64,000 nt of DNA from JAFAHS01 sp046728175 (lineage in GTDB: Bacteria; Desulfobacterota; Binatia; Binatales; Binataceae). The position numbers and the translations under genes were made by a program. Below the pieces are notes generated by a model. That model had not been told where the DNA came from, ran no database searches, and saw nothing but the letters and a program-made list of their open reading frames with translations. The stretch spans positions 43,318-107,317 of the forward strand of contig JBKPEA010000013.1 in assembly GCA_046728175.1 (NCBI GenBank). Direction: 5' to 3'. Shown here piece after piece: positions 52,424 to 60,908 of the stretch. The stretch's first letter is position 1; each line of letters opens with the position of its first letter.

Positions 52424-55006
52424 ATGGACCTACACGCCCTTATCGGCGATCTTACGCTGGCGCGGCCTGCGACACTCTATCTGCTCGCGATTCCGGCGAT
52501 CGTTTTGGCGTGGTCGCTGTGGAATGCGCGCGAATGGATCAAGATCTGGGCACCTCTGCTCCGCGCGATCGCCTTGTCCCTGTTCGTGCTGGCAATCGCC
52601 AATCCGGAAAAGGTGATGCGTTTTGAAGGTGCCGCGCAACCGGCCGTGGTCGATGCCTCCGAGAGCATCACACCCCAGATGCGTGCCTGGACCGTGCATC
52701 TGCTCAAGGACGATTTGAAACTCCGTCCGGCGGATCCGGCATTCATGTTCGCGTCGTCGGCGGTTTCGCGGACGATTGGCCAGGTGGAAGCGGACTTTGA
52801 GTCGACCGCCTGCGATAGCTGCGCACCGGCGCACACCAACCTGGAGGCAGCGCTGCTGCGGCTGGCAGCCGATCCTGAAGCCGAGGGTGGTCCCGCCGTG
52901 CTGGTAACCGACGGATGGGAGAACCTGGGCGACTCGACCCGCGCGATCAACGCGCTGTATGCCGCGCGCATCCGGCTTGATGTCTTCACTCCCCCCGGGG
53001 CCACCTCGATTCCCAACCTGGCCATGACCGAACTTTCTCTGCCGCCGGCGCTGGAAAAAGCCGAACCCTTCGCGCTCGGCGTCACCATGGACAACTTCAA
53101 CCCGCGGCCGGTCAGTGGAACCATTTACGTTTATCGCGGGGATGAGCGGCTGAGCGAGCGCAAGGTCACGCTCAATCGCGGCTCCGAGCGCTTTGACTTT
53201 CCGGTGCACAACGAGGCGACCGGACTCGCTTCTTATCGCGCGACGTTCAAAGCCGACGATCCGAGCTTGAACAAGTATCTCGAAGACGATTCCCTGGAGG
53301 GCTGGATCGGAGTCGGTGCTCAACGCAGGGTTTTGATTCTCACCGACTCGGGCAAAGACGCCGCTTACCTCCAGGCCGTCGCGCAACGGCGCGGGTTCGA
53401 TCCGTCGGTCGTCCCGGTGACCTCGGGCCAATGGAACCGAAGTCTCTCCGGCTACGACGCCGTGTTTCTGAATAATCTGCCCGTCGAGCGGTTTGCGCCG
53501 GCAGCGCAGGACGCGCTGGTCAATTACGTCGAACGTGGGGGCTCGCTTGCGATGATTGGCGGCGACTCGAGCTTCGGCCTGGGACAGTGGCAAACGAGTC
53601 CGGTGGCGAAGATCATGCCGGTCACTATGAAGCCGCACGAACGCAAGGAACACAAACGTGCACTGATTCTGGTTATAGACAAGTCGGGTTCGATGGGGCG
53701 CGCTGACAAGCTGACCTATGCCAAGGCTGCCGCAGAGACGGTGGGTAACACCCTCAAGGATTCCGATTTGATCGCGGTCATCGGTTTCGACTCCCAGCCG
53801 TTCGTCGTGGTGCCACTCGCGACTCTCGCCAAAAGCCGGCCCTATTTGAATCAAATGATCAACCGGCTCGTCGCGCATGGAACGACTTATCTGCTCCCGG
53901 CCTTGCAGGAGTCAGAACGGATGCTTGCGTCGAGCGGCGCGCAACTCCAACACGTCGTGATCCTGACCGATGGTGAAGTGGGCGGCACACCGTCGATGTA
54001 CTACGACATCGTTTCGCGCATGCATCACGAAGGCGGCGCCACCGTTTCCGCGATTGCGGTCGGCAATGACATGGAAGGCCTTGACTTGCTGCAGTCGATT
54101 AGTCGTTACGGGGGCGGCGCCTTCTATCAGACCGAGAGTGCCAAGAATCTCCCGGCACTCTTCGTCTCGGACTTCAAGCAGCACGGTGGTGAAACCACGA
54201 TGCAGGAGGCGAAGGATTTCACTCCGCACACCGTCTCTCCCGACCCGGTGCTGAAAGACTTAGCGGGCAAGCAGCTTCCGACGCTCAAGGGTTACGTCTC
54301 GACTGAAATCAAGCCGAATACCAACGTAAGCGCGTACATCGATCGCGGCGAGACCAGGGAACCACTCATCGCAAGCTGGAGGTACGGGGCCGGCAAGACG
54401 CTCGCCGTTACCACCGATGCGAGCGGAAGATGGTCCGGAACCTGGGTCAACTCCAACGTGTTCGGGCCGCTCTGGGATCGCCTCTTCAACTGGCTGACAC
54501 CCGAAACCCAGAATGCGCAGAAATTCGATGTCGAGCTCGGTTACCAGGGCGGGCGCATCAACATCAAGCTGAACGACTATTCCTCAGAATTCGGGAAGGG
54601 TCTCAGCGTTCTCAACCTGAGCGCGACCGGGCCCCACAATATCCGCTACGAGACGGCCCTGACCGAGCAGGTTCCGGGCGAGTTTTCGGGATCGATCGAC
54701 GCGCCCGCCCCGGGGACCTATTACCTGACGATGCGTGCTCCCGGCGGATCCAAATCCGCCACCCTTCCGCCCCTTGCTTACACGGTGAGCCCCGCCGTGC
54801 TAGCCGAGTTGCCGAGACCCGAAGCGAACTACGGCCTGCTGGAAAGGCTCGCATCGGCTACCGGGGGTCGCTTGAATCCAGGTGCGACCGAAACCGGGCT
54901 CTCGCGCCCGACGCTCGAGCGGCGCGAATCACTGAGCAAATTTCTCATCATCGCCGCGATGATCGTCCTCATCGGTGAGGCCCTGGTGAGACGGCTGACT
55001 GCATGA
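52424..55006 (+). CDS. VWA domain protein with GATase1-like region, membrane-anchored
   Basis: This large protein (860 aa) ends the Bat-like series. Two N-terminal helices (LYLLAIPAIVLAWSLW and LLRAIALSLFVLAIANP) are followed by a degenerate VWA region with VDASESITPQ, a beta domain, then a glutamine-amidotransferase-like segment (RRVLILTDSGKDAAYLQAVAQRRG... VNYVERGGSLAMIGGDSSFGLGQW) that lacks an evident catalytic Cys. An intact VWA domain starts near residue 415 with the MIDAS DKSGSMG at about 419 and TDGEVGG later. A C-terminal helix (FLIIAAMIVLIGEALVRRL) closes the protein. It starts four bases after the previous stop. Confidence 0.87.
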   Translation: MDLHALIGDLTLARPATLYLLAIPAIVLAWSLWNAREWIKIWAPLLRAIALSLFVLAIANPEKVMRFEGAAQPAVVDASESITPQMRAWTVHLLKDDLKLRPADPAFMFASSAVSRTIGQVEADFESTACDSCAPAHTNLEAALLRLAADPEAEGGPAVLVTDGWENLGDSTRAINALYAARIRLDVFTPPGATSIPNLAMTELSLPPALEKAEPFALGVTMDNFNPRPVSGTIYVYRGDERLSERKVTLNRGSERFDFPVHNEATGLASYRATFKADDPSLNKYLEDDSLEGWIGVGAQRRVLILTDSGKDAAYLQAVAQRRGFDPSVVPVTSGQWNRSLSGYDAVFLNNLPVERFAPAAQDALVNYVERGGSLAMIGGDSSFGLGQWQTSPVAKIMPVTMKPHERKEHKRALILVIDKSGSMGRADKLTYAKAAAETVGNTLKDSDLIAVIGFDSQPFVVVPLATLAKSRPYLNQMINRLVAHGTTYLLPALQESERMLASSGAQLQHVVILTDGEVGGTPSMYYDIVSRMHHEGGATVSAIAVGNDMEGLDLLQSISRYGGGAFYQTESAKNLPALFVSDFKQHGGETTMQEAKDFTPHTVSPDPVLKDLAGKQLPTLKGYVSTEIKPNTNVSAYIDRGETREPLIASWRYGAGKTLAVTTDASGRWSGTWVNSNVFGPLWDRLFNWLTPETQNAQKFDVELGYQGGRINIKLNDYSSEFGKGLSVLNLSATGPHNIRYETALTEQVPGEFSGSIDAPAPGTYYLTMRAPGGSKSATLPPLAYTVSPAVLAELPRPEANYGLLERLASATGGRLNPGATETGLSRPTLERRESLSKFLIIAAMIVLIGEALVRRLTA

Positions 55007-55191
55007 CTCACTACTCGATCCAACTTGGGGGTTCGGTTCATCCCTCGGGGAAAAGCGAAGCGGGCTAGTTTGACTCGCAGAGGCGAGGCCTTCTAATTTC
55101 CTCGGGGTCGCTGGGCCCGCGTGCGCTGCACCAGCGATGGAAAAAATGAAAACCACCCGGCAGACTGGCGGCAGCTTTGAGTAGGATCAAT

Positions 55192-55743
55192 ATGGCCGCA
55201 GTTCACCCCAATCATAGTGTGCAGCATCGCTTCCCGCGCGAGGTTCGCTTCTGCGCCTTGTGCGGCGGACCGATGGAGCGCCGTCGGGTCCTGCCCGACG
55301 GAAATGAACACCCCGTCTGCACACAATGTGGTTTCGTGTTCTTTGCGTCACCGAAGCTCGCGGTGGGATGCCTGGTGATTGATGGTGGACGCGTGCTGTT
55401 GCTGAAGCGCGGTAATGAACCCGCGATGGGCCGATGGACATTCCCGGGCGGGTTCGTGGAGTTCGGCGAACGGGCCATCGACGCAGCCGTGCGTGAGACG
55501 AGCGAGGAAGTTGGGTTGCGTGCCATCGTCGATGGGTTGCTGGGAGTGTATACCGATACTTCGAATCACAACGCGCAGCTGATCGCATATCTGGCGCACC
55601 CGCAAAGCGGCACGCCAACTCTGTCTTCCGAGGCCGTCGCGGTGCGTTATTTTCCGCCGCTCGAGATCCCCTGGGACACCGTCGCGTTTCCAAGCACCGC
55701 CGACGCGCTGACCGACTGGTCAAGACTGGTCAAGCGACCGTAA
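55192..55743 (+). CDS. Nudix hydrolase with N-terminal zinc ribbon
   Basis: This 183-aa protein has a zinc ribbon (CALCGGPMERR...CTQCGFVFF) and a Nudix domain with the box GGFVEFGERAIDAAVRETSEEVGL, which holds all catalytic acidic residues. Zinc-ribbon Nudix proteins include NudC-like NADH pyrophosphatases and ADP-ribose pyrophosphatases; the substrate here is unknown. I use the ATG at 55192; a TTG 15 bases upstream is also in frame. It stands alone after the Bat-like cluster. Confidence 0.9.
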   Translation: MAAVHPNHSVQHRFPREVRFCALCGGPMERRRVLPDGNEHPVCTQCGFVFFASPKLAVGCLVIDGGRVLLLKRGNEPAMGRWTFPGGFVEFGERAIDAAVRETSEEVGLRAIVDGLLGVYTDTSNHNAQLIAYLAHPQSGTPTLSSEAVAVRYFPPLEIPWDTVAFPSTADALTDWSRLVKRP

Positions 55744-55807
55744 CAGTCGCGCTAATCCTGAAAAACGTCGTGAATAAGGCATTTTCCGGGATTTAGCATT
55801 AGCTGGA

Positions 55808-55837
55808 TTGACACTTTTGTACTATTTTTCTCATACT
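55808..55837 (+). promoter_or_regulatory. Near-consensus sigma-70 promoter for the 70-residue protein
   Basis: A perfect TTGACA (55808-55813) is followed after 18 bases by CATACT (55832-55837), which matches four of six -10 positions. It lies in an AT-rich stretch that contrasts with the GC-rich surroundings. The start codon of the small gene is about 47 bases downstream of the -10 box. Confidence 0.65.
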
Positions 55838-55883
55838 AGACCGCCAGCGACCACGGCACTTTCTGATTTTGGAGGTAGCCATT

Positions 55884-56096
55884 ATGGAACGGGTGGAAGT
55901 GATAGGCTCCAACACTTTTGTCTTGCGGACCCGGCAACTGGGTCCTCACTGCTGGTGCTGTGACGTGTATGAAAGGCGTGAGCAGAATGAGACGGTCGAG
56001 CTGTTCGCGTTTGAGGACTTTGGGGAGAGCGAGATCGAAGCGATCGCGATGGCCCTGCAGGACGCCCACGAGCCTTCCTATCTGAACAGTCACTGA
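55884..56096 (+). CDS. Small Cys-containing protein of unknown function (70 aa)
   Basis: The product is soluble, acidic and predicted as a mixed alpha/beta fold: MERVEVIGSNTFVLRTRQLGPHCWCCDVYERREQNETVELFAFEDFGESEIEAIAMALQDAHEP. It has a CxCC cluster with nearby His, which could bind metal or react as thiols. I recognise no family. It is supported by an ideal GGAGG ribosome site eight bases before the ATG and by a near-consensus promoter at 55808-55837. It has no operon partner and may be abundant. Confidence 0.75.
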   Translation: MERVEVIGSNTFVLRTRQLGPHCWCCDVYERREQNETVELFAFEDFGESEIEAIAMALQDAHEPSYLNSH

Positions 56097-56390
56097 CCGA
56101 ATGCGCGATGCCCGGGTCACGTCGGGCGAACGTTTTTTCTATTGGGCGTGGAGCCCGGCTGCTCCTACGCCCACTCCCAACTCGGCACGCGAAATCATTT
56201 TCCCACTCATGCTAGAAAAATTCCCTACCTTCGAGGTGACTGCCCGCTCAAGTGGGCCCGCTCAATCACGCCGCTGTCTGGTCGTCATCTCGGGCAACGC
56301 GTCTAGAGCTGGGCCGCTTGCTCCGGCCGCAGCAAGGCGAAGGGAGACCTTACAAGCTCGCCGCGGGAAACGTACCGCACCCCTTTCGAA

Positions 56391-58115
56391 TCAGACCTTG
56401 GCGGCCAGCGGCCTTACGAGCTGGCGCTCGAAGTCGTGTTCGACCGCCTCGATGGTGTCCGCCTCGCCCGCGGCTTTGTCAGCGCGGATGCGAACTATGC
56501 GGGCGAAGCGCAGTGCCATCCCTGCTTCATATTGGGGACTGCGCTGGATATCGTTGTACCCCACTTCGACCACGACCTCGGGCCGTACCAGGACCGTGCC
56601 GTGTGATTCGCTGATCTTGAGCGCGAGCAAGCGCTCGGTCATTTCGCGGAATTGTTCGTCGGTCAGTCCTTTGAAGGTCTTGCCGACTTCACTAAAACCT
56701 CCGGTTTGCTCATTGCGCGCCGCCAGATGGTAGTTGGAGAGCCAGCCGTGCCGGCGACCGTAGCCCCAGTCCGCAGCCACAATGACAAGATCGAGCGTGC
56801 GCGCATGCTTGATCTTCACCCATCCGCGGCCGCGCACCCCCGGCATGTACGCGCTCCTCAGCGCCTTCCCGACAACACCTTCGTACCCGGCCGCGATCGC
56901 ATCGCGGAAAAACTGCTCGGCTTCTGAGAGAGACGGGGTCATCAATCTCTGCACCGTCTCCAAGGCTGCGGAGCTCGCCAGATCGTCGAGCATCCGGGCG
57001 CGTTCCGCATAGGAACAATCGATGGTCAGAGCGCTGTCGAGCGCGAGCAGATCAAACAGATGCAGCCTGATCGGCTGCTCAGTGCGCAGTCGCTCGATGT
57101 CATTGACACGCCCGAAGCGGCGCATGAGCTCCTGAAACGCCAATGGGCGCCCCAGCGGATTAACCGCGATGACTTCACCATCCAGAATCGCCGAACGCTC
57201 GCCCAGCTTCTCGATCATGTCGACCACTTCCGGCAGGCTTGTGGTGATTTCATTCATGCGCCGCGAAAAAATGCGAGTGGAACCTTCGCCGTGATGGATC
57301 TGCACGCGGGCGCCATCGAGCTTGTGCTCGAACGCGAGCTCCGGCCCGAGCATCGCAAATGCTTCCGCAATGTCCGCGGCGGGCTGCGCCAGCATCGGCT
57401 TAAGCGGTTTCACCCCCGCCGCCATTCGCCCGGGTCCGCTGGGCAGGGTACCGCCCTCGCGGAAAATCCGCACGGTACGGCCCAGATCCGCTTCCAGCAT
57501 GTGGATGCGCCGCACGTCGGCCACCGGTCGATTGGCCATGCGCGCGATCGCTTCCAGCATCATGCCCTCGCTCACTCCATGGCGCATCTCGCGGATCAAT
57601 ACCTTGGCCAGGTACTTGCCTTCGAGCGCCGAGCTTCGCTCGAAGAGCGAGCGCAGGGCGTCAAGCTTGCGATTGCGCGCGTGCCGTCCTTCGATCTCCG
57701 CAATGTCGTGAAAGGCGCGATCGACTTCGCCGATCGTGAGGGTCGGTTCGGGATCTGAGGTCCGGCGACGAAGCATGATCGCCACCGCCTCTCCGAAGTC
57801 CTCCGCCGCCGCAAAGATATCCTCGCCTTGATCTTCAACGCCGACCATTTGCGCAACGATTTTCCAGATCGCGCGGCCGCTGATTTGCAACCGCTTCTCC
57901 TCGCCCTGCTCGAGGGCGTGTCCAACCATGAAGCGCGCCGCGATCTCGGCTTCGTCGATCGACAACGCGGCAAGGAAAGTACCAACCGCCTCCGCCATCT
58001 GCAGGCGACTCTGAGTCTGACCGAGTCCCTGGCAGACCAGCGCAAAATCGTAGAGGGAAGACACCTCGGGAATTAAAGGCGCTCGCCTGACAAAATCGCA
58101 AGCGGGCTGCCGCAT
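56391..58115 (-). CDS. ATP-dependent DNA ligase (archaeal/LigB-type)
   Basis: This ligase (574 aa) has the full ATP-dependent set: an N-terminal DNA-binding domain (YDFALVCQGLGQTQSRLQMAEAVGTFLAALS onward), motif I with the adenylated Lys265 (AFEHKLDGARVQIH), motif III region (LDGEVIAVNPLGRP), motif IV (AIAAGYEGVVGKAL), motif V (GWVKIKHAR), and the C-terminal OB fold (VLVRPEVVVEVGYNDIQRSP). It seals nicks in DNA, probably in repair; bacteria replicate with the NAD-dependent LigA. No Ku, LigD nuclease/polymerase or helicase is adjacent. The first 18 residues are doubtful; a GTG slightly downstream is possible. Confidence 0.93.
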   Translation of the reverse strand: MRQPACDFVRRAPLIPEVSSLYDFALVCQGLGQTQSRLQMAEAVGTFLAALSIDEAEIAARFMVGHALEQGEEKRLQISGRAIWKIVAQMVGVEDQGEDIFAAAEDFGEAVAIMLRRRTSDPEPTLTIGEVDRAFHDIAEIEGRHARNRKLDALRSLFERSSALEGKYLAKVLIREMRHGVSEGMMLEAIARMANRPVADVRRIHMLEADLGRTVRIFREGGTLPSGPGRMAAGVKPLKPMLAQPAADIAEAFAMLGPELAFEHKLDGARVQIHHGEGSTRIFSRRMNEITTSLPEVVDMIEKLGERSAILDGEVIAVNPLGRPLAFQELMRRFGRVNDIERLRTEQPIRLHLFDLLALDSALTIDCSYAERARMLDDLASSAALETVQRLMTPSLSEAEQFFRDAIAAGYEGVVGKALRSAYMPGVRGRGWVKIKHARTLDLVIVAADWGYGRRHGWLSNYHLAARNEQTGGFSEVGKTFKGLTDEQFREMTERLLALKISESHGTVLVRPEVVVEVGYNDIQRSPQYEAGMALRFARIVRIRADKAAGEADTIEAVEHDFERQLVRPLAAKV

Positions 58116-58247
58116 CCCGCAACCTGTCGTTCCGCGGTCAGTCAGGGGCGCCAGAGTCCCCTATAGCATGAAGGCGAGGGGCCGTTTGTTCGCGACCGCT
58201 CCAGGACTCCGCGTAGAATGGCCACCCTCCCAACAGGCGGACCCTCC

Positions 58248-59063
58248 TCAGGCACCGAGCGGGTGCAACTTCACGAACGGCACGAAGATGCGCAGGAATT
58301 CATCGCGGCCTTCTGTAGTAAAACCATGACCCGCGTTCGCGATCAGGTGGAGCTTCGCGCCGGGAATCCGCTCCGCGAGAAGTTCCGAATTGCGCGCAGG
58401 GATCAGCACATCCTTCGCTCCGGTCATCACCAGCGTAGGTGCCTTGATGTTCGGCAGCCTGTCCCAGGTCTTGAGCGTGTAGGTTCCTTCCAGCTGCCGT
58501 TGAAACGCGAACGGCGGGGTCGGATGCTCGAGCAGACGCGGGATGCGAGCCTCCAGCCGGTCGCGATTGTCCCTGATGTACTCCGGCGTCAGCGACAGCG
58601 GCCAGCCGCGCCGGATGATGTCCTCTGGCGGAACCCCCTCACGGGGTGCCGTCAGCACCTGGAGCGATTCCGGCGGCGGCGGGACGGAGTGCGAACCGCC
58701 CGCGGTCGTGCACCCAAGTGTGAGGCTGCCGGTGCGAGTTGGATGGCGCAACGCGAACTCCTGGGCGATCATCCCGCCCATCGAGACTCCGAAAATATGG
58801 GCGCGCGGAATCTTCAGACTATCGAGCACCCCGGCCGCATCGTCGGCGAACATCTCGATGGAGTAGGGCTGGTCGGGCTTGTCACTTTGCCCGGTACCAC
58901 GGTTGTCGAAGGTGATGGTGCGGAAGGACTTTGCCAGCTCCTCCACCAGTTCAGGATCCCACGCCGCAGAGCTGGCGCCCAATCCCATGATCATCAGGAG
59001 CGGCTCGCCGCTTCCACTCACGTCATAGTGGACATTGATATCCGTAACTTTGAGCTTGGGCAT
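58248..59063 (-). CDS. Alpha/beta hydrolase
   Basis: This hydrolase (271 aa) has the alpha/beta fold with VHYDVSGSGEPLLMIMGLGASSAAW, then TFDNRGTGQSDKPDQPYSIEMFADDAAGVLDSL, nucleophile serine in FGVSMGGMIAQEFALRHP, acid in GAKDVLIP, and the catalytic His in NAGHGFTTEGRDEF. The order fits 3-oxoadipate enol-lactonase-like and related esterase enzymes. The substrate is unknown. The ATG has a GGAGGATGGCAC leader. It stands between the DNA ligase and a glycosyltransferase gene. Confidence 0.92.
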   Translation of the reverse strand: MPKLKVTDINVHYDVSGSGEPLLMIMGLGASSAAWDPELVEELAKSFRTITFDNRGTGQSDKPDQPYSIEMFADDAAGVLDSLKIPRAHIFGVSMGGMIAQEFALRHPTRTGSLTLGCTTAGGSHSVPPPPESLQVLTAPREGVPPEDIIRRGWPLSLTPEYIRDNRDRLEARIPRLLEHPTPPFAFQRQLEGTYTLKTWDRLPNIKAPTLVMTGAKDVLIPARNSELLAERIPGAKLHLIANAGHGFTTEGRDEFLRIFVPFVKLHPLGA

Positions 59064-59282
59064 GTGCCATCCTCCGCACAGGTCTGTTCGTCCCGACCAT
59101 TCGTCCTCAGCTTTGTATTCGGAACCATCAGGACTCGTATGGTTCCATCCTGCCGTTACCCCGCAATGCTTGGCGCCATCCGCGATTCCGGCCGAGGTTT
59201 CGGCGAGAAGTCTCTCTCAAACGAAGCGAAAATGACAACCCGGCGCCCCGCGGTGTTGCCCGGCCATTGTCACTTTCCCGCA

Positions 59283-60593
59283 TCACGCGGCGCTGGACTC
59301 CGATGACGGAGCCCTTTGCCGTGCCGGGATCGGCAGGTCGCACTTGCGGCATCGCATGATCAGCTCGCTGCGAACGATATAGGCTGCTTCTTCCACCGCA
59401 AAGCCGTGTCGCATGACGATCTCGGTCAATTTCTCACGCGTGTAGTGCGTGATGTGCTCGTCGGCGTAACCGCCGGGCAGGACAAACCGGTAGGTCGGCT
59501 CGATAATGCGCCATCCGATGGTCGCGTAGTCGGGCGTGCCGAGAATCAGCATGCCGCCCGGTCGCAGCACCCGCCGCATTTCGGAAAATAGGACTTCGTC
59601 ATAGGCAAGATGTTCGATTACCTGTGAACTAATCACGCAGTCGAAGCTCGCATCCTTGAACGGCAGAGCGAAGGCCGAGCCGCGGGCAAGCGGAATTCCG
59701 TGGTGCCGAAGGAAGCGCAACTTGCCAAAGTTGAATTCCATACCGACCGCGTTGTTGAGGCTTTGGACGATCAGGCTAGAGCCGCAGCCCGCGTCGAGGA
59801 TGCGGCCTGCACCGCGCGCCCAGGAGACCGTGATGGAATGACGGCGGCGCTGCCAGTAGCGCTGGAACGGAATGATGCTGTAGTAGGCGCGCTCATCATA
59901 GTCCGCCGACTCCAGCGAGTTGCGCAGCTTCCACATCCGCAGCGCCGATCGCAACTGGGCCATGCCGAAGCGGAGCAGGCGGATGTGCGAGTGTCCCGCC
60001 CTGCGCGGAAAGTAGGTAAACGGCACTTCAACCACTTTGTAACCGCGCGCATAGAGCCGGACCAGGATTTCCCCCAGCACCTCGAAGTTGCTTGAGGTAA
60101 ATTTGAGTCCCTCCAGTGCCGCGCGCCGATAAAGGCGGTAACCGCTTGAAACATCGCGCACTGGCAGCGACCAGAAACGGCGCAGAAACAGATTGAGCAG
60201 CCAGCTCAGCGACTTGCGAAATACGCCGGTATAGGCCACTCCGCCGCGCGTATAGCGCGACGCGATCACGATGTCACCGCGGTCGCGCGCGCGCCACATT
60301 TTGGCGACGAAGTCGGGATCGTGCGAGAGGTCCGCGTCGAGCGTAAGGACCCACTCGCCGCGGGCCTCCTCAAATCCGGTCTGAATCGCAGCACCGTATC
60401 CCTTTCCTCGTTCGGATACCACGCGGACCCCGTGAGCGGCGGCGGACTCGCGAGTGCCGTCGCTCGAGCCACCGTCGACCACGACAATTTCCCCGTCGAG
60501 CCGCGCATTCCTGAGCAGCGACTTGAGGCGCGGGATCAAGATGTCGAGGTTTTCCCGTTCGTTAATGACCGGAAGGATTACGGAAATGTCCAT
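59283..60593 (-). CDS. Glycosyltransferase 2 - SAM methyltransferase fusion
   Basis: This bifunctional protein (436 aa) joins two enzymes. Residues 1-220 are a GT2 polyprenyl-phosphate-sugar-synthase-like domain: ISVILPVINERENLDILIPRLKSLL, VVDGGSSDGTRESAAAHG, LTLDADLSHDPDFVAKMW and SGYRLYRRAALEGLKF. After a linker with YYSIIPFQRYWQRRRHSI, residues about 255-400 form a class I methyltransferase (GRILDAGCGSSLIVQSL, DASFDCVISSQVIEHL, RVLRPGGMLILGTPD). Two cysteines near the end (MRCRKCDLPIP) suggest a zinc knuckle. It may make or modify a dolichol/undecaprenyl-linked sugar. The acceptor is unknown. Confidence 0.88.
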   Translation of the reverse strand: MDISVILPVINERENLDILIPRLKSLLRNARLDGEIVVVDGGSSDGTRESAAAHGVRVVSERGKGYGAAIQTGFEEARGEWVLTLDADLSHDPDFVAKMWRARDRGDIVIASRYTRGGVAYTGVFRKSLSWLLNLFLRRFWSLPVRDVSSGYRLYRRAALEGLKFTSSNFEVLGEILVRLYARGYKVVEVPFTYFPRRAGHSHIRLLRFGMAQLRSALRMWKLRNSLESADYDERAYYSIIPFQRYWQRRRHSITVSWARGAGRILDAGCGSSLIVQSLNNAVGMEFNFGKLRFLRHHGIPLARGSAFALPFKDASFDCVISSQVIEHLAYDEVLFSEMRRVLRPGGMLILGTPDYATIGWRIIEPTYRFVLPGGYADEHITHYTREKLTEIVMRHGFAVEEAAYIVRSELIMRCRKCDLPIPARQRAPSSESSAA

Positions 60594-60908
60594 CGAGTAA
60601 GTACTTCATTTATCCGCATCGCCCTACAAAGGAAACCTGGGCGGGTCGAAGAGTGCGCCGGGTCCGCCGCCGGTACCACCCCGCTGTCGCGCTTCTGTCC
60701 GAAGAGGCCTTTAAGATTGGCCGCCCCTCAATCTGCGCAAGGTTTTGAGGTGGGATGTCCGGGGTTTTCCGGGGTCGGGAAGTCGAGCGATTAAGGTCTT
60801 TGTGGTTTTCTTTCAACGGCTTTCGAACTCATGTCATCGGATGGCTGGTCTTGCGGTCGCCTGTCCCGCACCGTAGCTTCAAGTTGGGTGCAGGCGGAGC
60901 GGATAGCA
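60594..60908. other. Intergenic region between divergent genes
   Basis: This gap of about 315 bases lies between the divergently read glycosyltransferase-methyltransferase and dacA genes and must contain both promoters. One imperfect hairpin is present (CCTCAA at 60726-60731 pairing with TTGAGG at 60745-60750). I see no RNA gene and no convincing small protein. Confidence 0.5.
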
